Source: Hypsibius dujardini (lineage: Eukaryota > Tardigrada > Eutardigrada > Parachela > Hypsibiidae). Taken from it: a stretch of DNA of 41,125 bases. The stretch is taken from positions 1-41,125 of the forward strand of contig LRSR01009812.1 in NCBI GenBank assembly GCA_001579985.1. The letters are read 5' to 3'. Shown here one piece after another: positions 1-10,142 of the stretch. Both the position numbers and the translations under genes were made by a program. Below the pieces are notes generated by a model that was not told where the DNA came from, searched no databases, and saw only the letters and a program-made list of their open reading frames with translations. Numbering within the stretch: the first letter of the stretch is position 1; the number at the start of each line of letters is the position of its first letter.

Positions 1-57
1 TAAATTCGGCATTTGAAATATTTCTAAAGCTTAAGTGAGTGAGGTACTTTTTTGCAG

Positions 58-706
58 AATTTCGCTGCGACGCTCCATTTGTGCAATATTACGACGGTTG
101 CTACTGGTTCAGCAAATCCAACCACACACTGAATTGGGAGATGGCAAATAATTACTGTCGGTATAAAACGTGTGGTTAACGTTGAGCTGAGACATATGCC
201 GTAACGTTTGTATTTTGACAGTCACATGAATTCTTCACTCGTCATCATCCGCAACGACGGAGACAACACTTTCGTCCGAGGTATTCTTTCTGATGAGATG
301 TTTTGGCTCCTTAAGCGATACGATGTGTCAAATGAATAGTAACTTTATCGTGTTCGTTGCTTTTATTCATGTATGTGCCAGATAATATAGCTGCCGAGCG
401 GTCAGCTTGGATTGGCTACCGACGCGCAGACTACATAAGTCCACAATCCTTTCTGGCCAGCAATGGATCATCTGTAAGCTTCTTAAAAAATGTTTCTATT
501 TTTTGGCACCAATCATGCTAAGCCCAAAACCTCCAGCTTTTTCCAGGTTTCCACCTTTTCCTACAATAACTTTGACAACGTTTATCAACCCGGACCGGCC
601 TACTGTTTTGCCATCAGCTCGAGCAATTCGTCCAACAGGTGGCTAGCCTTTCGTTGCGCTGAAGAGAGGGCCTTCGCCTGCAGCTACTTCGGTGATCATT
701 CAATAT
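58..706 (+). CDS. Receptor exons 58-706: C-type-lectin-like domain 1
   Basis: Four exons (58-160, 222-280, 382-473, 547-706). The start reads [15 protein letters not shown], the usual opening of a C-type lectin fold, followed by a helix with N-W-E-M-A-N-N-Y-C, a strand S-L-V-I-I-R, the W-I-G-Y core and the closing Cys pair (W-L-A-F-R-C ... F-A-C). The calcium-site motifs are not canonical: Y-Q-P-G-P-A stands where EPN or QPD is expected, and W-L-A-F replaces WND. Sugar binding is therefore doubtful, while the disulphide scaffold is kept. The donor at 707 (GTACGT) and the acceptor at 783-784 join this domain to the next in phase 1. Confidence 0.8.
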
Positions 707-3700
707 GTACGTAAATTCTACCCCGGCACCGTAACAGTGCCAGTCCCATTAAAAAGCATGATTTCATCCTGCCCATGCTAATAGATCGGCCGGTAATCGC
801 GGATATGACTAATCTTCAGCTTGACCCATTTTCCGAATACTGCGATACCGACTGGATGCACTCAGGAATAAGTGGGTTCTGCTATAAAGTGAAAACCGAA
901 CCACTCACGCATGGCATGGCAAAGGAAGCATGCGAAAACGAAGCCCACGATAGCAACCTCCTCTATATCGACTCCTGGAGTGAGTTCCAGCTCGTGCAAG
1001 GTTTGTTGGTTTCTTCGGAAACCGAGATTTTTATTCGGCGATGTAGAAGCTCTACTAGGGCGAAGGATACTTTACTCCAGTGACTTCATTGCCATCAAGA
1101 CTGAAGTCAATAACGTTGTGCAGCAGCTCCTTACGGCTTCAACTGCAAATTGTTTTCCGCAGGAATCATGATGGGTCTTGCTGGACAGGCCTGGCAGAAT
1201 GCCTACTGGACTGCTATGAAGGTTCTCTCACCGTCAGATTGGTATTGGCATTACCGTGACAGGGATAAGTCCACAATTCCCGTTGCATTTTCAAACTGGG
1301 CTTCGGGTAAATACCTACGCTGCCTGCCTAGTCGTATCTATGCCTGCCAGAATAGTCTCAGGATACGGTTCATTATTCTAGACGCTTCGAAATGAACGAT
1401 TTTCGTGGTGCTTGCAGGAACACCCAAGCCAGAATCATTAGACGGGACGTGGGGCACTAAATATGACTGTTTGATAGTCAAACCAACATCCCCTGGAGTC
1501 AACGGTTGGGAAAATGCCAACTGTAACGCCGTATTACGCCCATCCATCTGCAAGCGACCATCTAAAATTGTCACAGCGCCGACGACAATCACCAACGTAC
1601 ATCCACAACTCAAAGGTGAGCAAAAAAGTTGTCGCATTATTTCGAAGGCATTTCGCTTTCTTCTATTGCGAATCTTAAGCCATAAGCACCATTAGCAAGC
1701 ACGGCTGATCTGAATAGTATTAACTAACTTTCAATTTACTAAACACGTCCCCCGAAAGCAAAAGTGCTCATTCCGAATTACCCTCAACACAAAATATTTT
1801 CCGAGTTACCAAGAATCAAGTTAAAAAGAATTTTGCCTTCGTGCTTTTGTATTTAACCCAAAAGAAGTCAGATTTGGATCCCTCAATTTATGATAACATG
1901 AACCAAACGGACTGGACCGAAGGCGTTTACGTATCTAAACAAGTTAAGCCGGCTGAAAAGGATTAGAGAAGTGAATAAACTGGTCCACAAACTGACTGAA
2001 CCGATTAAGCAGGTTCAAGAAGTGAATGGACTGGTTCCTGCAATTGCGTATTTGCCGTTGATCCGACTGCTCCGTACCCTCCCCGGAAAAATTTTATATG
2101 GGGGTCCAGATGGACAACCGATCCGCCCCTGGACCCCTAATAAAAATTATTAGTCAAGCCCTTTATTTAGTACCCTCCTCTTCGGACCGAACCTCCATAC
2201 GCCACTGGATCCGTGAGTCGACTTGACCAATTGTTCACGGTCCCGCTGAACCGATTGAAATGATTCATGGACGAGTTGAACTGACTCAAGGATCAGTTGA
2301 AGCGACTAAACCTTATCATGGAATGTTTTATGGCTCGAAACAGCACTTGCTTGCTAAGAGTTGGCGCATAACATGGTGATCAACTGGATGAGCGATGCTT
2401 TCACAAACCGAGAGTGATCTCAGCAATAAGCTTTATTTAACCATATGTTCCCTTACTTTTCTGCTAGATCTTCCGCTGGGATGTCCATCCGACTGGACAG
2501 AGTCTGATGGATACTGCTATCAAGCCAACGCCCCTTCCACCGGCCTAGACTGGAAACAACAGTGTCAGCTATCGCGAACACAGCCTGCAAGGGTCCTTTC
2601 ATTGCAGCAGCTGAAAGACTTGGCACTCGACAGCTGGATCGATCTGGACTGCACCGCCAAGCCCTTCAACCCCAGAGAATATGTGCAACAGAATGGTCAG
2701 CGAGTGGAGTTCACTCCTTGGGTGAGACAAATTCCGTATCCCGATCAACCGTGGCAAATGAACATGTCTTGCGTTGCCACGGTTGGTTCCCAAGGAGTAG
2801 CCGCGTATGACTGCAACGAGATGAAGACTTCGACGTGTATGACACCAATTATACCAAAGGTAGCGTGTTTTTGATGGCACCAAATGTCTAATGTAAATTC
2901 AAGTTAACTTCGATAAAATTAAGTTAAATCAAACTGGGGATACACACATGACCAAATCATTTGCGGTCCAAGTTCGAGCTACACCAGCCAAAACTGAAAG
3001 TGGCTCAAACTTGGACCCGCCACTGATGTGACCATGTATTTAGTTTTATTTACCGATGCATTCGATGTTGATTAGATTCAGAAATATCTGACATATTTAA
3101 AAAAAATGTATATGAAAGCAACCTGATCTGAAGATTGCAAAAGAATCTCAAACTTCTTGAAGAGATTGCAAGCAAATTTGAACATACTCAGTCAATTTTA
3201 GCCGCTGCTGTGAAAGTACATTTTCAAGGAAAAGATTCGTTGTTTTTCTGTTAATTCGGTTCTATACCGTATTCCCCTGGTTTCAATGGGTTATAACCTA
3301 GGGCGTGCATTCCGCCAGCGCTCGCACCGTATATTTGGACCTGTGTCATTGTGTGTGTGCTGCACTGAAGCGGTGCTTTGCTGTCCCTTGAGACCAGGGG
3401 AATACGGTACGCAGCAGTGATGCCTAGATGAAATCGAAGTATTTTGCATTTCTGCTCAAATTTTCAAATAAGAATCAGAGTGCCAAACTATTTGACAATG
3501 AAATTAAAACAAGACTAAATAAAGTTCAAATGAATCCGTCTTTCTTGATGTTTGATACCGTTCCTAGGTCCAGCTGCCCGGCAGCTATGCCGCCAACAAC
3601 GGAGAAGACGGTTGTCATCGATGGGGCCGGTCTTGGGATAGGCAACAACCCACCTGTTTCTACCCAGGCCATGACCCTATAATGCCCTTGGCGGCCAGGC

Positions 3701-6700
3701 CATTCTTAACGTTCGAAGAGGCGCGTTCGTTTTGTCAGGCTAAATACCAAGGTGACCTGGCCACGTTTGAGTCAGTGGAGAAGCAGAACTTTCTAGCAGA
3801 ATTTTTGCTGGAACTTGAAACTGCACCGGTTGATTTCTGGATGGGAATGACAGTCAACGGTACTCACACGTTGTGGATAACGGGCGCAGAAGTGGATGTT
3901 GCGACATACTCATGGGCGGTTAACGAGCCGAAATTGCCCGTAATGGCAAGGACGACATTTTGCGCCGCTGTGTACTCTGCGAGGAAGGATGGTTCGCAGC
4001 CAGGTCGGTGGTACTTGAGCCCATGCGGGGAAAAGAAGTTTGCCCTCTGCGAGGGTTTCAAAATGGGACATTCACCAGCCCCGACAGGTAAATCCGGTGT
4101 TGTTGAGCCTTAAAATACCTCCCACCGCCAGAAAATTGATATTTGGGCTTGATCAGCTGCATCTTGTATTTGCTGCAACGAGCAAACTCTTAGACGTTAA
4201 GAAACTCTGACATTTCGCAGCGGCGTCAGATTTAAATTACATTTTATTCATCTTATCTCTTAAGATTTTTTAATTTTTTGCAACCCTAAATTTCATCCAA
4301 TGCGCAGAGAGAAACAAAAAAAAGGTTTCGCAGCCCTCCTGCTAGTGCGTAGGAGGGGGAGGGTAGGCTCTTCTACTGTAGAAACGTGGAAATGTGGACA
4401 GTGGAACGTGAACTTCTGGCTCAGCTTTGCGCACATTTGAGGCACAATAATTACTCCCAATGAACACGCAATAAATACAACATCACGAAATACTTTCCTG
4501 CTCGAACTCTGACCACCTAAAAACATAGGCATAATTCATTAGGCGCATTAAAACCCAACTCCTACAAGCAATAATTATCCTAGGAGCTCCCCCACGATCC
4601 TCACTAAAAAAGAAGCTCAAACCACGCTCAAATGAGAATACCAATTTAAAAAGGTTATCTTGAGGGAAATCTCCAAGCTAATTTCCAGTTCTGGCGACAA
4701 AAATGACTAATCGTGGATACAAACGTGTTCCTAGTTAAAGCTACAAAAAACTTGGACTCCACAAAAGGGAGGAGCCTACCAATACCTGAGGTGCCTTCCA
4801 CTAGTGGAAGTGGCATCGGTCTTTTCATTGATTGGTGTCTTCGTCCTGCTTTTTTGCTTAACCCAGGGTGACCGTTTCGACAGCTCTTAGACCGTATTGG
4901 TATCCGAACAGCAAGAGAACTTAGAACCAAATCAATCCTTTAAAATGCAACTCTATTATAACCCTAACGCAGCCCTGGTCAGATGTAAGCATTCTTTATA
5001 AGTTTTCTTGATATTATGAAGAATCTGCATGTCCTTACACAAACTGACGACTACGGTGGTTTGTCGCGCCACAATCTGCTAAACCGATTAATAAACGAGT
5101 CATTTTGGCGTTGTCCAATTATCGAACTGACCACTCATGATCCTCGATGCGCAACCGAGGGATAGAAAGGAGTGATGGATCATATAGCAATCAGTATTCA
5201 CATGACAATATTCTAGCTTACTTGGCTCTAACCAGGTTTAATTTCTCTAGTTTTGACGACAACACAAACCACCGAGGGAACGGATAAGCTTACCGCAACA
5301 CATCTAACAACCATTCTTACAACCCCGCAACACTCAGACCTTCCCTCAACTGAACCCGACGTTAATAACTCAAACATAGATCCTGCTCTCTCGGACACGG
5401 AGACTGCCATTGCCGCAAGCAGTGGCGCCTTTCTCTTGATCTGCGTCGTATTCTGCTGGCACTTTCTGCGCCTACGTAGATTGCGGAAGCAAAAGCGCAC
5501 CCAGCTTCATGCCAGTCACAACGATCCCCAAAATTGGTTTTGCTCTGCCATGGGACACGGGAAGCTCGCACCCAGCTTGGGAATCGGGTATGCTGATTGC
5601 GAATATGCTTGTCTGCTGCAAGTTCCCGCAACAGCCATTGAGCTTAGTAAGTTCCGCCAAAGCATGACAATATCTTTCAGCTTAAGGAAGGATTCATATC
5701 TCAAACATTAAGTTCAAAACAAATCAACTAAGAGTCCGGTTCGAAAATTTAAAAATATTCCTAAATTGAATCAGATTGTTCTGAAGATTGTCAACGTATT
5801 TCAAACCTTGAAGATATTAAGAACCTATATTTTAACCTAATAATACGGTTTTACTGATTCTGAAACAAAAGACACAGGATGGATTAATGGAAAGTCAACG
5901 ACGTTCCGTTTTTAGGCATCCATAGAACGATATAAGCATAAGAATACATTGATAATGTCAGGGTGCATTGTGTATTGTGATTGACCTTCGAATTTTTAAC
6001 ACACTTATGCTATTTACGCACAGGTAACCGGGTATTGGGCAGAGGTCAGTTTGGTATAGTTTACAAAGCCACTGCATTCCATTTACCCACGTTATCCAAG
6101 AGCCCGGTGGCAGTGGCAGTCAAGACACTGCACAAGGCCGCCACTAAAGAGGCAGCAGAGATGTTCGACGATGAATTCAAGGTCATGCTGAAGTGTGGAC
6201 GACACGTAAACATTGTCAACATTTTAGGAGTGATACATGAAGGTATGATTAAAGGCATCATTTTTAATTGTTCCATCCAAAGAATTCTTTTATAACTTGT
6301 CCATTTTCTATTCCATTGTAGAGTGGCCATTTTTAATTCTCGAGTATTGTGAATTCGGATCACTACTGGTGTACCTCAAAAACCGGCAGGGTGAACACTT
6401 TTATTCGACAACGAATGCCGATGGGAAAATGTCAGAGCTTAACTACAACGACATTCGAGCGTTATGGCTGGATATTTGCTGGCGCGAGGACCGAACTGAT
6501 ACCGTCGAGGAGATGCAGAACACAATCCTATCCACGCACGACCTCATAAAGTTTAGTCATCAGATTTGCAGAGGGATGGAATACCTCTCCGCTCGTCGGA
6601 TCATCCATCGCGACCTAGCTGCTCGCAACGTTCTCGTCGCGGCGTCTCGTGTCATCAAGATTTCAGACTTTGGTTTAGCCAGACATGGAATGGAGTCTTA

Positions 6701-7317
6701 TACGGTCGCAAACAACCTCGTGAGTTTTAAAAAATGGCAGCCTATTTTGTCGCGACAAGATTAAACACTTTCGTAAATAGATACCACTGCCCATTTTGTG
6801 GATGCCGCCGGATACCATTTTGGAGCGGCAGTTCTCGCAAAAATCAGACGTCTGGTCGTATGGCGTGTTGCTGTGGGAGATCTTCAGTCTCGGTGCAACG
6901 CCCTTTGAAGATGGTGATGTGGCCAAATTCTCCGCCAACGCTTTTGCGGAGTGGCTGAGGCAGGGCCACCAGATGAGTCGTCCAGTTGAAGCTCCCCTAG
7001 AAATGTGAGTGCACGGAATCAGGTTACAAAGCGACGATTTATTTGACTGTTACACCAACGAAATTGACCAAAACTCTGTTTGCATGTTTAGGTACGACTT
7101 AATGCGCAATTGTTGGCATATATTGAGCGACGACAGGCCCACGTTTTCTGCGATACTTAAGATTCTTGACGGATTCATCCTCCACGTCTTCGCCGACACT
7201 CCATATTTGAGTGTGGAGAATCTGGACACCATTCCAGACAGTTTCACTGAACAAATGACTCGTTTTGCGGAATGCCAACAGGCAGTGGCACTTGGTGAGC
7301 TAGCGACATTAAACTGA
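58..7317 (+). CDS. C-type lectin receptor tyrosine kinase (3' part, 14 exons)
   Basis: Exons read by splice sites and phase: 58-160, 222-280, 382-473, 547-706, 785-1000, 1163-1306, 1418-1615, 2468-2859, 3568-4087, 5251-5646, 6024-6242, 6322-6719, 6781-7004, 7092-7317. Every junction is GT-AG and keeps one frame, giving about 1,115 residues; the window opens inside an intron, so the signal peptide and perhaps more ectodomain are missing. Order: four C-type-lectin-like domains, a Thr/Ser-rich stalk, one membrane helix, a basic stop-transfer, a juxtamembrane segment and a tyrosine kinase with short tail. It should sit in the plasma membrane, bind an extracellular ligand and phosphorylate tyrosines inside. 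Known RTK families use Ig, FN3, leucine-rich or Cys-rich ectodomains, so the lectin ectodomain is the odd part. The uncertain point is whether the last exon ends at TGA 7315-7317 or continues through a GTGAGC donor near 7294; the AATAAA at 7373 favours the stop. Confidence 0.85.
785..1615 (+). CDS. Receptor exons 785-1615: C-type-lectin-like domain 2
   Basis: Exons 785-1000, 1163-1306 and 1418-1615. Domain hallmarks in order: C-D-T-D-W, G-F-C-Y-K-V, a helix ending [19 protein letters not shown], a W-rich middle (W-Q-N-A-Y-W), F-S-N-W-A-S-G, and the terminal Cys pair D-C-L-I-V ... N-C ... S-I-C-K-R. There is no EPN/QPD or WND triplet, so the calcium-dependent sugar site seems absent. After the domain comes a short Thr/Pro linker. 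Exon boundaries are all phase 1 here, which lets whole domains be duplicated or skipped without breaking the frame. Confidence 0.8.
1895..2340. repeat. Degenerate GGTTCA/GAACTGA-type repeat in receptor intron
   Basis: In the intron between lectin domains 2 and 3, short units built on GAACTGA, CTGGTTC and GAACCGATT recur every 12-20 bases for over 400 bases, with an unrelated gap around 2045-2200. No protein signal. It resembles the GGTTC-rich stretch at 30065-30330 in another intron. Confidence 0.5.
2468..2859 (+). CDS. Receptor exon 2468-2859: C-type-lectin-like domain 3
   Basis: A single exon, unlike the split first two domains. It begins [15 protein letters not shown], a near-textbook C-type lectin start, continues with W-K-Q-Q-C and a helix L-Q-Q-L-K-D-L, and ends with S-C-V-A-T-V ... 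Y-D-C-N ... T-C. It is shorter than usual in the middle, so loops of the long-loop region appear reduced, and no EPN/QPD or WND motif is visible. The acceptor is at 2466-2467 (TAG) and the donor at 2860 (GTAGCG); it is entered in phase 1 and left in phase 0. Confidence 0.75.
3267..3407. mobile_element. Small MITE with 20-bp inverted ends in a receptor intron
   Basis: The ends are inverted copies: CCGTATTCCCCTGGTTTCAA at 3267-3286 and its near-exact reverse complement at 3388-3407, with one mismatch. A TA dinucleotide lies directly outside each end (3265-3266 and 3408-3409), as expected for a Tc1/mariner-type target duplication. The 141-bp body has no coding capacity, so it must have been moved in trans. 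The ends do not match the mariner at 15098-16376, so another transposase family member was responsible. Confidence 0.75.
3568..4087 (+). CDS. Receptor exon 3568-4087: C-type-lectin-like domain 4
   Basis: One exon of 520 bases, phase 0 in and phase 1 out. An N-terminal Cys segment (G-C-H-R-W-G ... T-C-F-Y-P-G) is followed by the fold's helix F-E-E-A-R-S-F-C, the [11 protein letters not shown] strand and helix, D-F-W-M-G-M (the WIG core), W-A-V-N-E-P-K, and the closing F-C-A-A-V ... W-Y-L-S-P-C ... F-A-L-C-E. Of the four domains this is closest to a classical calcium-binding lectin: it keeps E-P in the EPN position, but the third residue is Lys and WND is replaced. It is the membrane-proximal domain. 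Confidence 0.82.
4088..5250 (+). other. Receptor intron, 1163 bp
   Basis: Donor GTAAAT at 4088, acceptor CTCTAG ending at 5250. AT-rich with a few G-rich and T-rich runs. I found no convincing gene, repeat or element in it. Confidence 0.7.
5251..5646 (+). CDS. Receptor exon 5251-5646: stalk, membrane helix and juxtamembrane
   Basis: The first 50 or so residues are Thr/Ser/Pro-rich, which suggests an O-glycosylated stalk holding the lectin domains off the membrane. A membrane helix follows ([18 protein letters not shown]), then a strongly basic stop-transfer [10 protein letters not shown], fixing the kinase on the cytoplasmic side. The juxtamembrane part contains tyrosines (G-Y-A-D-C-E-Y) that could be phosphorylated; that is inference. 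The donor at 5647 leaves one base of a codon, completed at 6024. Confidence 0.82.
6024..7317 (+). CDS. Receptor exons 6024-7317: split tyrosine kinase domain
   Basis: Exons 6024-6242, 6322-6719, 6781-7004, 7092-7317. Visible kinase parts: glycine loop G-R-G-Q-F-G, ATP lysine in V-A-V-K (codon 6122-6124), helix-C Glu in D-E-F-K, hinge L-E-Y-C-E-F-G-S-L, catalytic H-R-D-L-A-A-R-N (from 6606), D-F-G-L-A-R (GAC at 6666), and [16 protein letters not shown] marks a tyrosine kinase. A roughly 45-residue insert lies between the hinge strand and helix E, as in PDGFR/VEGFR/FGFR-type split kinases. The APE motif reads P-P-D, a conservative change; all residues needed for catalysis are present, so the enzyme is probably active. 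The activation loop carries one tyrosine (E-S-Y-T). Confidence 0.9.
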
Positions 7318-7372
7318 CAATGCAAACCGTTCTATGCTGTAAGTATCTGCAATATAGTTTGTCTAATTTCCA

Positions 7373-7378
7373 AATAAA
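7373..7378 (+). terminator. Polyadenylation signal AATAAA
   Basis: Canonical AATAAA 56 bases after the receptor stop codon, the expected place for the 3' end of its mRNA. Confidence 0.6.
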
Positions 7379-8369
7379 ATCTACTCCCCAATCTCCGCAT
7401 TTACTACAAACTGCAAAAATTCCGCTCAGAATGGATGTGAAACTGTTTCCATTGCCCGCAATCTTGTAAAGAGTGGCGCTTCGTCGTTGCGTTGCCAAAA
7501 TTATAGTCTCATAGTTGAATATTAAATTATGCATACGTTTCTGCTGGATGATAATTGAGGAAATACCGCATAAAAATTGCCCAATTGCAGCCAATAAATC
7601 CAGCTGTTACGAGCCTCGTCCAACCATCCTTCTGTTCAGCAGTTCCGTTAAAACAGAATATTTATTCTCAAAATCTCCAGCGGTGCCATGTGAGAAATAT
7701 CTGAATATTTAACATAATTTCATAACAGCAACTGTCAGGCACATGCTACAATATATATTTACAGTAGTTGCTTACTCTGCTACGAGTTATCTGAAACCTT
7801 GTCAACATGCACAGCTTTTCAGTTGAGTTCCATGTGCAAAACCAAATGTTTATATTTTGATTGAGTTGATTATATGCTTTAGAAGTATGCGTTAGTAGGT
7901 TTCCCAGTCATTGCGATTTAGGTATGCCGGTTTTGCCGTTTATGCCGACTTCATTCAATGCATGCTATATTATACCATATGTTTACACTATCCCTTACCA
8001 CTGCAAATTTTTAGATAATTCCAGATAATAAAAACGTTCAAACTAAAACAGTTACGCTGTCACCACTGGTGATAGGTCTTAACCCTATCGGTAGAATGTT
8101 AGGTTGACACACACAATAGAAAATGAGTGTTTATAAGACTGACAAACGAAAAAATAAAAGAAAAACTAAAGAAATACCCCTTTACAACTCACATTTTTCT
8201 GTTTAAATAGATCAACACACGCACATTCACAAACAGATTACCTAACGACTACGTAAAACACTCATTTATATAAACTGACAAACAACAAGCAGACAAAATA
8301 GGTCGACTCACAAAAGTTTATATAATTAACGAATATTAAATGGATGGACGGTTAGGCAGAGCCTAACAC
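7379..8369. other. Intergenic, AT-rich
   Basis: No ORF with protein character and no clear splice-linked exons. Short direct similarity occurs around ACTGACAAAC at 8139 and 8274. Otherwise nothing recognised. Confidence 0.6.
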
Positions 8370-8510
8370 TGATGACGATGGAAAGTTCCAATTTGTCCAT
8401 TGTTTCAGAACCACAAATTTTTACCTTTTAGCATCACAACTTAAATGCTAATGGCACTAAATAGATAGTTTCAGTTGGTAATGTGGATGTCATTAAATCG
8501 TAGTGTGTGT
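8370..8510 (+). repeat. Dispersed repeat, left member of an inverted pair
   Basis: This segment matches the reverse complement of about 9980-10125. Shared blocks include GGAAAGTT, TTGTCCATTGTTTCAG and AAATGCTAATGGC in the same order and spacing, with scattered mismatches. The two copies face each other across about 1.5 kb and could be long terminal inverted repeats of a decayed element or two insertions of one family. Confidence 0.6.
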
Positions 8511-8719
8511 CAATACAAGCACTCAATTTCGCAGCGTTTCTAAATTCCAGGTTGACATCGCAAAAACTCCGGGTATGGCAACTGTTAACATGACGACCTT
8601 AGGTGGCAAAACTTTTTCCTTTTTCGTTGTGAAAAAAATTTAAACCTGCAGAGGATGTGGTAGTAATGTGGGAAATTGAGATTTCAATTTATTCATGAGA
8701 TTATAATTCATGTTCTCGT

Positions 8720-8815
8720 CAGTCCGACAAACATGTAGGCGGACAACCAGGCCAACAGACAGGCACGCAGACAGAAAGTGAGACAAACAAAAAGACCGAC
8801 AGGCAGCCAGGTAAC
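8720..8815. repeat. Degenerate GACAGGC/GACAGAC simple repeat
   Basis: About 95 bases of imperfect units related to GACAG, GGACAACCAGG and GACAGGCAG. It belongs to the same loose family as the arrays near 13605, 14550, 27040 and 36660. Confidence 0.5.
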
Positions 8816-9349
8816 GTAAATAACTGGAAGCAAATTTAAATCGGACGGTACATTTTTGCGCTTTCCATTTTTAGATGGTGTAAACAAAAAAATGTCAGCA
8901 TGAATCACCTTCTATCAAGCACCGCAACCTTCACCAAGACGGTTTCATTTACTCGTTCTCAAACACACTCTTCGAGCGACGGGTTTGATCGGTTGTATTT
9001 ATACAACTGCATCATCGAACTATATGTGGGAAACACAAAAACGTCCTGGTCTGTAACTTTGGAAAATGTACACAAGAGCCAACAATTACGACGTTCTTGA
9101 AACTATCCAAAGTTTGGTGGTTGACATAGCTCAAGAAATGCTTGGTTGAGGCTCCGAGAGTTACAAACATGGTTACGGAGAAATAAAAATGGATCTGGAT
9201 AAAATTTTAAAATTGCCATTTTTTGTACAGCAACAAATATGCATCGAAACAAGCTTGGCCAACAGTGTTCTCGTTTTTCAATTGATTTGGCCGAAAAAAA
9301 TTCGGCCAGCCTGAACCGCATCATCTTTAAAAAATATGTGTAACAAATT

Positions 9350-9775
9350 TGTTCTGAATATAGCATATCCCCGACAGTTGAACCATTCTACTTTTGTTCA
9401 AGAGCGCAGTATGATAGGATGATTGATGAATGGATGGATAATGGAGAGGGAATAAAAAAAGGCGTGAAAAAGTAGTAATGACGAAGTGAGCCAAAAATGT
9501 CGTTTCAGATAAGATGCTGCAGTTTGCAATTTTTGGAATACCTGAACTCGTGTCTGTACAATCATATTATCATGTGCGGAGAAGTGTAACCTCTGACGCA
9601 ACAACTTTGGTTGACTTCGCCATTATTACTTTGCTTCGCCTTCTCTTTTTCCCTCTCTTAATTAATACATCCATGGATCAATCCCGTTTTATCAATTTTC
9701 ACTGGAGTTGAATCATACCGCGCTTAAAACAGTAATTGAATGGCTCAACTGTCGGGATATGTTATATCTAGAACA
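9350..9775. mobile_element. Fold-back (long palindromic) element
   Basis: The left arm, about 9350-9510, is an imperfect reverse complement of the right arm, about 9595-9775. Both ends carry TGTTCT...ATATCCC...GACAGTTGA and a CCATTC block, and matching continues through GGAGAGGG, AAGGCG and GTAATGACGAAGT-like blocks toward an unpaired centre of about 85 bases. Such structure is typical of fold-back transposons or palindromic MITEs. It could also give a long double-stranded RNA if transcribed. No transposase is encoded and the target duplication is unclear. Confidence 0.7.
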
Positions 9776-9979
9776 TGTAGCATGGTTAGGATTACTTACT
9801 CGTGTTTGCTAGTTCGGATGTAAATAATTGCTGGTTTTCGAGAATCCATAATTGATAAGGATAACAAGGCCGAATTTCAAAATGTTTGACATGGTTTGTT
9901 CTGTAAGTCATTTCTTAAAAACAATTTGATTGTTAACAAATGAAGTTCGAAACAAAAACTCATATATATTTACTAAAAG

Positions 9980-10125
9980 ATTCATTTGAAGCCGATTCAA
10001 ACGTAATGGCTTTCGCATTTCCAGCAAAAACCTTCTTGTTAGCGCCATTAGCATTTTAGTTGACATGTTAGAGGGTTAAAAAAGTTGGTACTGAAACAAT
10101 GGACAAAACAACTTTCCGTCGTCAC
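9980..10125 (-). repeat. Dispersed repeat, right member of the inverted pair
   Basis: Reverse-complement partner of 8370-8510. The reading GCCATTAGCATTTTAG ... CTGAAACAATGGACAAA ... AACTTTCC mirrors the left copy. Confidence 0.6.
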
Positions 10126-10142
10126 CGGTGCCGATGGCGTAA

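Noticed and set aside
5228-5631. Minus-strand open frames over the receptor stalk
   Set aside because: They are antisense to an exon whose + strand frame continues splice phases and encodes a membrane helix.
9103-9366. Minus-strand open frame of 87 codons
   Set aside because: No recognisable motif and it overlaps the start of the fold-back element; likely chance.
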